Source of the DNA: Nostoc sp. TH1S01
GTDB lineage: Bacteria > Cyanobacteriota > Cyanobacteriia > Cyanobacteriales > Nostocaceae
Length of the DNA stretch: 64,000 bases
Direction of reading: 5' to 3'
Assembly (NCBI GenBank): GCA_018993265.1
Contig: JAGKSW010000019.1
Span: forward strand, 62,001-126,000
The notes under the pieces are model-generated. The model was not told where the DNA came from, searched no databases, and worked only from the letters and a program-made list of their open reading frames with translations. The translations under genes and the position numbers were made by a program. This document shows positions 17,040-25,400 of this stretch, piece after piece. Positions within the stretch are counted from its first letter, which is position 1. Every line of letters starts with the position of its first letter.

Positions 17040-17654
17040 TCAAGAAATCGAAAAATCTTGGAGAAATTGCCGTCGTGTAATTGGTTGTCGCAAAATTAGT
17101 CCTTCTCCACCAAGTGGATGATCTGTATCGATGGGTTTACCTGCAACAAAGACGTAAACCTTAGCTGTCGGATCAATACTAGTAGCAGTATAGATAACCT
17201 GTGCTAACCGATAAGTCATGGAATTACTACCACCACCTTGACTAAATTCTGGGGATAGATTGACATAAATTCCTGTCTGATTAACTCGCACATCTAGTAA
17301 TTTTGTACCTGCGGGAATTGTTGTATTCAACTCAGCAGTTTTAGGAGTTTTTAAGAGATGAGTGAATGCTAATTTTAAAGCTTCCTCAGATGTTAATCCG
17401 ACTTTTACTTCTACAAGTTGAGGTACTAAGTGAATTTGGTTATCATCAAATTTTAACCAGTAAGTTTGTGGTTGTATTTGTACTACTTCTGATGCAGATT
17501 TAGAAGAAATAATTACTGATGAATTATTCACTTGTGTTGTAGGATGATTTATTTGCCAAGTCCACCAAGCAGTCCCTCCACCTACCGCCAAGGTAACTAG
17601 TGCAAAACCTGCGATCGCTTCTCGATATACTGGATAGTTACGTTGGGTTTTCAT
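17040..17654 (-). CDS. membrane-anchored GerMN-domain protein
   Basis: A 204-residue protein starting at the ATG at 17654 (MKTQRNYPVYREAIAGFALV), preceded by CAGGAG six bases upstream; a longer frame to 17747 lacks such a site. One N-terminal membrane segment (AIAGFALVTLAVGGGTAWWTW) leads to an extracytoplasmic GerMN domain: EEALKLAFTHLLKTP, TTIPAGTKLLDVRVNQTGIYVNLSPEF (split here for display), and AQVIYTATSIDPTAKVYVFV. GerMN domains occur in spore germination and cell-envelope proteins, often with amidases; here the role is unknown, with envelope function likely. Confidence 0.82.
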   Translation of the reverse strand: MKTQRNYPVYREAIAGFALVTLAVGGGTAWWTWQINHPTTQVNNSSVIISSKSASEVVQIQPQTYWLKFDDNQIHLVPQLVEVKVGLTSEEALKLAFTHLLKTPKTAELNTTIPAGTKLLDVRVNQTGIYVNLSPEFSQGGGSNSMTYRLAQVIYTATSIDPTAKVYVFVAGKPIDTDHPLGGEGLILRQPITRRQFLQDFSIS

Positions 17655-17840
17655 AACGAACTCCTGTAAATCTGATAAGTGTGAATAAACATCAGACTGA
17701 TTTGTGCTGAAGTTTGGTCTTAGAAGATATGAGATTAAATCAAGCAACTAAAGGCGATCACTAATTTACCTACACTTTTAATTTAGAAGAACAATTTGAG
17801 GAACTTGTGAGGGAGTTTCTTTATCAGGCCTGAATATGAT

Positions 17841-18446
17841 TTATTTAATTTTTTTGCTATTCGATCTAGGTTGAGACCGACGAACACGGCGTGATACTTT
17901 GCGCTTCTTAACTTTGCTAGAAGTAAGTAAACCGCAAATGCCTTGCTTTTGCATTCGCTTATATGCTGAACCACACCAGTCACTAAGAGAATGACTCATC
18001 GCACCGAGTTCTAAACCAAGAAACAGGGCAAGATATTCTGTACCATAGCCAACAAGCGATCGCTGGATATTTTTACCCAAAGCTGGCCAATTAAATGTAG
18101 TGTTTCCCAGCTTTTCGACAATTATCAAAATGATAAACGCTGCGATCGCCAACAAGCAGAAAAGATATATGACTCGCAGCGTCGTCCCAATAATCGGCCC
18201 GTGCGATAAAAAAGAACGATGACGCAGACTTTTTTGATAAGGTAGCCAAATCCAGCGCAAATAACCCCAGCGTTGATATTGGCGAGAGTAAATATCTAAG
18301 TCGGGGCCAAACATCAGACCGCCAAACATAAACCCACCAGCTACCAGCAAGGTCACGCTGCTACTGCGGGTCTGCCAAAAAGCCACACCCGCCACCAACG
18401 GCAAAGCCCACAGAGTAATGCGATCGTGCGTTCGACCAGAGGGCAT
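17841..18446 (-). CDS. DUF2227 putative metal-binding membrane protein
   Basis: A 201-residue protein starting MPSGRTHDRITLWALPLVAG, a hallmark of the DUF2227 family (an HD/LexA-hydrolase-like membrane fold with conserved His/Asp). Further conserved positions: GPDLDIYSRQYQRWG, KSLRHRSFLSHGPIIGT with its His cluster, and MSHSLSDW near residue 150. Several hydrophobic segments lie between these, and the tail is very basic (KVKKRKVSRRVRRSQPRSNSKK). Histidine-rich membrane segments suggest metal binding near the membrane face; the biochemical role is unknown. It is divergent from the tRNA-Val gene, 93 bases away. Confidence 0.82.
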   Translation of the reverse strand: MPSGRTHDRITLWALPLVAGVAFWQTRSSSVTLLVAGGFMFGGLMFGPDLDIYSRQYQRWGYLRWIWLPYQKSLRHRSFLSHGPIIGTTLRVIYLFCLLAIAAFIILIIVEKLGNTTFNWPALGKNIQRSLVGYGTEYLALFLGLELGAMSHSLSDWCGSAYKRMQKQGICGLLTSSKVKKRKVSRRVRRSQPRSNSKKIK

Positions 18447-18539
18447 TTAAAGGTTCTCAAAAATATTCAAAAAAATTTTCTCAAAAATACTAGCGCGATT
18501 CAAAATCTTTTGCTATATTATTTAATTGTGAGCGGAAAC

Positions 18540-18612
<73 letters not shown>

Positions 18613-18620
18613 TATTCCCG

Positions 18621-18646
18621 AAAGCCACTATTTAAGTGGCTTTTTT
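18621..18646 (+). terminator. terminator of tRNA-Val
   Basis: AAAGCCACT (18621-18629) pairs with AGTGGCTTT (18635-18643, sharing the first Ts), loop ATTTA, followed by TTTTTT. It begins nine bases after the tRNA. Confidence 0.85.
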
Positions 18647-18670
18647 AATTGGAAGCATAACCTTGTCGCA

Positions 18671-18716
18671 TGATTTCCGGCAATATTATTGTGCTGAATT
18701 ACTCTAAATTATCCTA
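18671..18716. repeat. left copy of a direct repeat flanking the accessory block
   Basis: The core GCTGAATTACTCTAAATTATCCTA (18693-18716; shown here as GCTGAATTAC, two bases, TAAATTATCCTA) matches 22 of 24 bases at 29928-29951 in the same orientation; similarity extends upstream through TTTCCGG-AATATT versus TTTACCGT-AATATT. The two copies are 11.2 kb apart. The rest of the gap to about 19000 holds no gene that I recognise. Confidence 0.6.
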
Positions 18717-19003
18717 AATCACAGAGTAATTCTAGCTCAGAATTAGCACGGTGAAATTAGCTCATGAGGCCGCAAACCAGTGTTTAAAAGCTGCCAAGAT
18801 TGGGGTGAGAGTTGAGACAAGGGACGATCGCTTATCCCTTCGCGCTACACTGCCACCCAACCCAGGAAGTAATAAGATTAAGCCCCATCAGCAGTACATC
18901 ACGCTAGTACACGCGGCGTAAATAGAGTACCCATATTGTGAGACACTAGCGTTAGCTGAGATTAATCGCAGCCAGAGCGCGTAAAAGGAACGAAGAGGTG
19001 TGA

Positions 19004-19105
19004 CAATTAGCGGCAAAATCACTAACCTTAAGTGAATGCAACCGCCAAGAATTAGAAAAATTCCTCAATCGACGTAGTACACCACAGCAAGTTTATTCAC
19101 AGTAA
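19004..19105 (+). pseudogene. IS630-type transposase remnant, N-terminal piece
   Basis: The frame 19004-19105 reads SLTLSECNRQELEKFLNRRS followed by TPQQV and a stop, matching the N-terminal helix-turn-helix region of IS630-type transposases (LTLSxxERQELEKLLRRxST). A stop lies directly before it and no continuous frame follows. The reading would continue beyond the IS1634 insertion, where a catalytic-core fragment is found (21050-21150), so both are one decayed gene split by a later insertion and by internal deletion. Confidence 0.7.
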
Positions 19106-19139
19106 AGTTCGTTCTCACCCTGATACTGAAAGTTTAGAA

Positions 19140-21011
19140 CCCAGACTCCGCACTTCAAATTGAAGTATAAATAGATTACAAACAGAAGAAAAGCGCAAAA
19201 ATAAGAATGATTAAATAATGAATATGTTTTCAAAAATCAATTAATAAAGCATAATAAATTTGACCATAAAATTGGTCATACAAGCACGCTTAAACTGAAG
19301 GAAGCATGAATGTTCCTTTATGTGTTGGTAAATTTTGATTTCCTATAAAAATTTTATCAAGTTAAGAAATAAAATAATATTTTTGACAAGATGATGGTAG
19401 AGACTTCAAAATAAAATGACGTTCTGAAGTTAAATTAATAATTTGACTAATGCCATCTAAATTTAAAAAATGAATACCTTGAAAGCATTGAAATATCCAT
19501 CTTAATGTCGGATTCATGGTTAACTTACCTAATTGATTCTTAACTCCAATTTTGATTCTCTTTAAACTATTCCTTAGTTGCCTTTGACCAAGATTATAAA
19601 CTAACAAGCACAAGGACATTAAAAATAACATGGTCTCGATTCGCTCCGGGTTTTCAACGAAGAAGCTATCAGCAAAAAACAAAGGATCTTTTAAAAACCT
19701 AAACCCTCTTTCACAAGACTGTTGGTTTTTATAAGCTCGAATAATTTCTGATGCTTCTAACTTCTCTTCACCAACTAAATTAGTCGCTAAAATAAATCTT
19801 CCAGCTTCTTTTCTTTTTATTTCTATTTCTTCTACTTTTTCAGTTATTTTTCCTGACATTCTATAAACAGTCTGATTATTTTTTGACTTGCTTTCAAAAA
19901 CTTTTACTTCTTTAATCTCATTAAATTTCAGCTTTTTGTTTATTCCTTTTAATTTATATCTGGCTTGCTCTGGGGTTTCAAACTCTTCTTTTTTTATTTC
20001 ATTGAGTAGTTTCTCAACCTTTTCTTTTTCTTTTTTTAGTTTTTCATCTAGCTTTTTTAAATCACTATCTTTTCTTTTTTGACTTTCTACTATCAGCCAA
20101 TTTTGTTGAATTCCACCATAATTTACTATTTCTGACTTCCATGTATATCCATCTAAGTTTAAGCCCCCTCTTCTCTCTCTTTCTTTTGCATCTATCTCTT
20201 CTATCTCTACGCTCTGAACTAATTCCTGCGCTCTCTTAATTGTCATCGGTACACGACTTATCCATTTTAGATGCTGAATTAATTGGAGATTTTCTTGGCT
20301 ATATAATGCACTATCACAAACCATAATACTGTCAAAAATTATTTGTTTTCTAAACTCTACTAAGATTTTGCCAAATACGGATTTATCAGCTTCATTCCCA
20401 TCTCCCGTTCTCATGAATAATGGTATATCTCCATCACCACTCTTTATTAAATCTAAAACACATTGCTTTAAATCTGGTCGATGGTCACGAGAATATCCTT
20501 TAGTTATAATTATCGGTCTTTCTCTGGTTATTCCCTCTTCTCTTTCTTTGATTTCTTCACTTTTATATTCTCCATGTAGATGAAATGATGTTGCGTCCAA
20601 ATGTGAATACTTTGGCTCTATTTTAAATTTTTTAATCACTGATAAAACAATTTCTATAAAGAGATTATTCAATCCATGTTTGTATAGTTTATCCATGACT
20701 CTACCAATCTTATCATCATTGATATAATTACTTTCTACATCTTTTTAATTGTTGCATTTTCGATTTGAGACATTTTTCTGAGATATTTTTGAGTTTTTTT
20801 GATTGTCTCACTTCAACTGAACCAATGTATATTTAGTTTTATAAAAAGCTGGAAATCAGTTTTTTCTCAACACTTTAGTCTCAGTGGCTTCGCCACACAG
20901 GTTTATTTCTAAATGTCAGATTACTGGCTATTGTTGTGTATTATTATTTACTTTAGTTTTCCGAATAACCATGTAGTTTTTTGTGCTTCATAATGAAGTG
21001 CGGAGTCTGGG
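19140..21011 (-). mobile_element. IS1634-like insertion sequence with intact ends
   Basis: An 1,872-bp element. The ends are perfect 18-bp inverted repeats CCCAGACTCCGCACTTCA (19140-19157) and its complement (20994-21011). Both sides carry the same 6-bp target duplication TTAGAA (19134-19139 and 21012-21017). The internal gene (19362-20696, minus strand) belongs to the IS1634 group (IS4 superfamily). The short, clean duplication shows a direct insertion into the IS630 remnant. About 300 bp between the transposase frame and the right end do not encode the N-terminal domain expected there, so the copy seems non-autonomous. Confidence 0.9.
19362..20696 (-). pseudogene. IS1634-family transposase, N-terminus missing
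   Basis: 444 residues of a DDE transposase: YSHLDATSFHLHGEY holds the first catalytic Asp, KGYSRDHRPDLKQCVL with MRTGDGNEADK follows, then MVCDSALYSQENL with a second Asp, and the C-terminal YKNQQSCERGFRFLKDP holds the conserved YxxR/E segment. Family members of about 550 residues have some 95-100 residues before MDKLYKHG. Here the frame continues upstream only as NYINDDKIGRV before an in-frame TAA, and the remaining DNA up to the inverted repeat does not encode the missing domain. Presumably inactive. The gene is AT-rich and Lys/Glu-rich compared with its neighbours. Confidence 0.85.
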
Positions 21012-21049
21012 TTAGAAGATAGCGGCTACCAGAGAATTGCTAAATTTCA

Positions 21050-21150
21050 TACCAATAGCCATTTACAGACTTAATATTTATCGATGAGACTGGAGTGAAC
21101 ATTGCGATGACTAGACGTTTTGCTCGTAGTGTCAATCAATGTATACTGGC
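21050..21150 (+). pseudogene. IS630-type transposase remnant, catalytic-core piece
   Basis: The frame through 21077-21145 reads FIDETGVNIAMTRRFARSVN, the hallmark DDE-core segment of IS630-type transposases (IDETGVNxxMTRxxGRA). Stops interrupt the frame just upstream. It lies immediately right of the IS1634 target duplication, so it is the other half of the gene at 19004-19105. The C-terminal part is gone; the next gene ends at 21155 on the opposite strand. Confidence 0.75.
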
Positions 21151-21154
21151 AAAA

Positions 21155-22306
21155 TTATCTACCTTTAAGACGTAAAGAAACATAGATGATTTGTTGCAGA
21201 TAATCAGGGATACCGGGATAACAGCCTTCTGCAATTCCTTCTAACATATCTAAAGAACCAGGATAAACCATTATTGATAAGCCATATTTGACAAGACAGG
21301 CAAAAATAGCTAATTCTTCGAGTAAATAACCAGATGATAATTCTACATAACGCTCAAAATTTTCAATATTTTTGTCAAATTGACGCAGAACAAACTCCTG
21401 TGCTGAAGATTTAATTGAATTGGCAAACTTCTCATTTTTTTTCATAAAAATATGTAATTGCTCGTAATATTTGAAATACTCTTCAGATTCTTGTATATCT
21501 GAGCAAAAAATTACATCAAAATGGCATTTTTCAGTATACTTTACAAAAATATTAGTTGCATTATCTATATACTCTCTTCCTAGGATTATAGCTTTGCTAA
21601 ACGCATGACTCTCATTTAAATCTTGATTGATTTGTAGTGTAATGCGATGTATACTATCACCAATCAAAACAGTACATTTTTTAAAATGTTTACTAATCCA
21701 ATCTGTTATTCCTACTAATTTTGGTATTGAAAAATTCTCATTTTCTAAACTGACACCTAAAAAACAATCTTCATGAATGTCAAGTTCTTGCCTGGTAAGT
21801 TTTGGAATAATTGCTTCAATCTCTACCCTATACTTAGCTCTAGTCAGAAATGCTAATTTATTTTGGAAATTTAATAGCTTTTCAAAATCAATATACTTCA
21901 TTTTTACCAGATGAGCATAAGAATAAGCATAATATGCAACATTTTTATTTTCAGACAAATCGTGACTCCAAAAAACATCCATATCATAAAATCCACCGTA
22001 GGGAGGTAGCGTACCAAATTCACAATCAGGAAATAAATGTTCAAATTCTTTTTGATTAAGTAATTTAATTGAGTTTGCATCTAAAGCTTTCTGGAGAGAG
22101 TCAACATTAATTTTTACACTTGCAGATAAAAGAACTATAGCTATTTTTTGTTTATCAATTTCTACTACTATAGCCTCAATTAACTCTAGTCCCAGTGCTT
22201 GTTTATATCTGTTGAGTTCCTCCGCTGTGTAAGCAGGTGAATAAAAGATAGTTTGATATTTAAGCTGGTGACTGTTCAGGAATTCTTGGAGTTTTTGAAT
22301 AGACAT
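21155..22306 (-). CDS. YbaK-like aminoacyl-tRNA deacylase domain fused to a cyclodipeptide-synthase-like domain
   Basis: A 383-residue two-domain protein. Residues 1-145 match YbaK/ProX trans-editing domains: YSPAYTAEEL, VVEIDKQKIAIVLLSASVK, DCEFGTLPPYGG, and YSYAHLVKMKYIDFEKL. The family's catalytic Lys (KTxxV) is replaced by Glu44 in IEAIVV, so editing activity is doubtful. Residues 178-383 match tRNA-dependent cyclodipeptide synthases: CFLGVSLENENFS gives Ser186 (nucleophile, AlbC Ser37) and Asn189 (AlbC Asn40), SSGYLLEELAIF gives Tyr327 and Glu331 (AlbC Tyr178 and Glu182), and VYPG gives Tyr348-Pro349. The Ser-Tyr spacing of 141 equals that of AlbC. No oxidase, P450 or other tailoring gene is adjacent. 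It lies 113 bp after the nSTAND gene, on the same strand. Confidence 0.82.
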   Translation of the reverse strand: MSIQKLQEFLNSHQLKYQTIFYSPAYTAEELNRYKQALGLELIEAIVVEIDKQKIAIVLLSASVKINVDSLQKALDANSIKLLNQKEFEHLFPDCEFGTLPPYGGFYDMDVFWSHDLSENKNVAYYAYSYAHLVKMKYIDFEKLLNFQNKLAFLTRAKYRVEIEAIIPKLTRQELDIHEDCFLGVSLENENFSIPKLVGITDWISKHFKKCTVLIGDSIHRITLQINQDLNESHAFSKAIILGREYIDNATNIFVKYTEKCHFDVIFCSDIQESEEYFKYYEQLHIFMKKNEKFANSIKSSAQEFVLRQFDKNIENFERYVELSSGYLLEELAIFACLVKYGLSIMVYPGSLDMLEGIAEGCYPGIPDYLQQIIYVSLRLKGR

Positions 22307-22419
22307 AAAGAAAGTAAGATTATTGATTAATTACAAACAGATCAATATCAACTTCTATAACCAAACAATAGTAAAACTTAGAAAAAATAATAAGGTTGGT
22401 TATACACACTTAATTCTTC

Positions 22420-25400
22420 TCATTCCTGAGAATGCTTGGTAAGATAGTCTTTGAGCCAATTACAACCCCTTGCCAAAAGTGACTCAAAACTGTCAATTGA
22501 CCATAACTGAACAGTACTATCAGCAAAAGCAGTGGCTAACTGCTGCCCATCGGGGCTAAAACTAACGCTATATACTGGTCTCTTAGAACGTTTGAATTCT
22601 TGTACGAGCTTGCCTTGCAAGTCCCAAAGGCGAGCCGTGCCATCCGATGAAGCAGTAGCTAACTGTTGACCATCAGGACTGAAACAGATGTCATAAATCC
22701 AGTCTTGATGACCTTTAAATTCTTGCAATAGGTTGCCCTGTAAATCCCATAAGCAGACATTACCGTCAGCAGAGCCAGTAGCAAGACGCTGCCTCTCTAT
22801 GTTCAGTTCAGGGCTAAAACTGACGTTCCAGACCCAGCCCTGATGAGCTTTGAATTCTCGTTTGAGATTGCCCTGTAAGTCCCACAAGCGAACCTTGCCG
22901 TCAGCAGAGCCAGTGGCTAGTTGCTGTCCATCTGGGCTGAAACCGGCGCTCCAGATGAAATGGGAAAGGTGAAATTTTTGCAGGAGTTGACCCTGTAAAT
23001 CCCACAGGTAAGCACTGGAATCATCAGATGAGGTAGTAACAAGGCACTGCCCATCGGGGCTAAAATTAGCACTCCAGACCCAGCCCTTATGTTTGAATTT
23101 TTGCAGGAGGTTGCCCTGCAAATCCCACAAGCAAGCAGTACCATCTTCTGAACCAGTAACCAGTTTCTGTGTATCGCGGCTGAAACTAACGCTTAAGACA
23201 GGGCCTGTGTGCCCTTGGAAGGGATTGCCAATAGGCTTACCTTGTAAGTCCCATAGGCGAACTGTACTATCAGCGGAACCAGTAGCAATGTACTGCCCAT
23301 TAGCACTAAAACTGACGCTCCAGACCCAGGACTCATGTCCTTTGAATTCAGCCAACGGTTTATCCCATAAATTCCACAGGCGAGCTATGCCATCAGCAGA
23401 AGCAGTGGCGAGGTGCTGACCATCAGAACTGAAACTGAGACTATAAATCCAGCCATCGTGTCCTTTAAATTTAGCCAACAGCTTGCCTTGTAAGTCCCAC
23501 AGGCGAGCTGTACCGTCGGATGAGGCTGTAGCCAAGTGTTGACCATCAGGACTGAAACTGAGACTATAAATCCAGCCATCGTGTCCTTTAAATTTAGCCA
23601 ACAGCTTGCCTTGTAAGTCCCACAGGCGAGCTGTACCGTCGGATGAGGCTGTAGCCAAGTGTTGACTATTGGGACTAAAGACGCTGTATACCCAGCCCTG
23701 ATGAGCTTTGAACTCTTGCACGAGGTTGTCCTGTAAGTCCAACAAGTGGACAATCCCATCATCAGAGCCAGTAGCAAAATACTTACCATCGGGGCTAAAA
23801 CTGATGCTCCTAAAGCGACTTTTGTCTTTTTTGTCTCTTTGGAAAGGTTCTCCAATCTGATTACCTTGTAAGTCCCACAGACGAGCAGTACTGTCATCAG
23901 AACCAGTAGCAAGATACTTACCATCGGGGCTAAAACTGACGCTCCACACCCAGTCCTTATGTTCAAATTTTTGCAGAAGGTTGCCTTGTAAATTCCACAA
24001 ACAGGCTGTATTGTCTTTTGAGCCAGTAGCAAGATACTTACCATCGGGGCTAAAACTGACGCTCCACACCCAGTCCTTATGTTCAAATTTTTGCAGAAGG
24101 TTGCCTTGTAAATTCCACAAACAGGCTGTACCGTCTTCTGAGCCAGTAGCGAAATACTTGCCATCGGGGCTAAAACTGATACTCCATATCGGTTGTGTAT
24201 GGCATTTAAATTGATTCTGCTGTCGGATATTGTCAAGAATTTTCTGCAATATGGCTTTTAATTGAGGAGCATGATAGTCCTTGGGAAGGACTCCGTGCTT
24301 ATAATTGTGCATTAGCTCCTGCCCAGCCCGCATTGCTTTTAGTAATGCTTCTAGCTCGGAAGACTCAAACTGTAGCCAAGCATCTTTTGCCATCTGTTCA
24401 ATTTCTTTGATTTTGCGTTGACGCTGTAATCGCTCCAAGATGGCCTCAGCCAAAACGTCTAAAAAAATTTCATAGCGGTGAGCAGCTAAAGGGCGCAGAA
24501 TTCGGAACTCTCCTTGACTAAGCTTAGTGAGCCATTGATGAACGATTTCAAAACTAAGTTTTTCGGTTAAGTTTGATTCTTCGTTGACGTAATGAAGTAA
24601 ATCTTCAGCCTTGAGAGCTAGTTTGTCTCCAGAAGGTGTAACTAAATAGTAAAAAAGGCGATAAGAAGTACTTTCTTCAATATTTAAATCGAGATCCGAC
24701 TCTTCCAATTTTTTATCGAGATGATCTCTCACAATTTGCTTTGCTCCTCCTAAGTCAGTATAGGTTTTTTTCTGTAGTTGACGCGAGGAGGGATCAGATG
24801 TCATTTCCTGGTTCCACAAACGAAGCATTATCATTTGGAGGTAAGGTGATTCAATTCTCTCTTCTGATAGCACTTCTGATTGAGCTTGTTTAGACTTGAT
24901 ATCATTTAAAACTGCTGTAACTAAATCTGGCTTTTCAATACTAACTAATTTGTCCTCAAAACATTGAATAACAGTACTTTCTCCCTCAAGGGGTCGGATG
25001 TTTACAGACTCTAGGGATAGATGTAAATAATATTTACAGCACCTAGCAATTTTTTCTTTGAAAATATTCAGTTGAGCCAGGCTATACTCATGAATACAAA
25101 TGAGGAAATTTACTTTTAAATCAGGATGATTAATTGCCCGGAATAACTCATCATTGAATGTTCTTGTTGCTGCTTCTTGGTAGTGATTTGAGAAATATTC
25201 TTCAAACTGGTCAAGAATGATAAAAAATTTGCCATTTCCATTATGCTCAATGAGCTTTACCCATTCTTTTAAAGTCTCGGTAAATGGTAGATCTAATTGA
25301 GGAACTTGAATATTACCGAGATGCTGAATATCGGCTGCTATCTGCATCAATAAATTAACTAATGGCTGTTCTTTCTGCCAGGAGTTAAAGACAGTAACTG

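Noticed and set aside
22420-24230. CRISPR-like array suggested by regular ~120-123 bp repeats
   Set aside because: The periodic units are WD40 blades in one reading frame, without short repeats and unique spacers. No CRISPR array was seen anywhere in the window.
23385-24236. 283-codon open frame opposite in phase within the WD40 region
   Set aside because: A shadow frame caused by the repeated blades; no start context and no domain.
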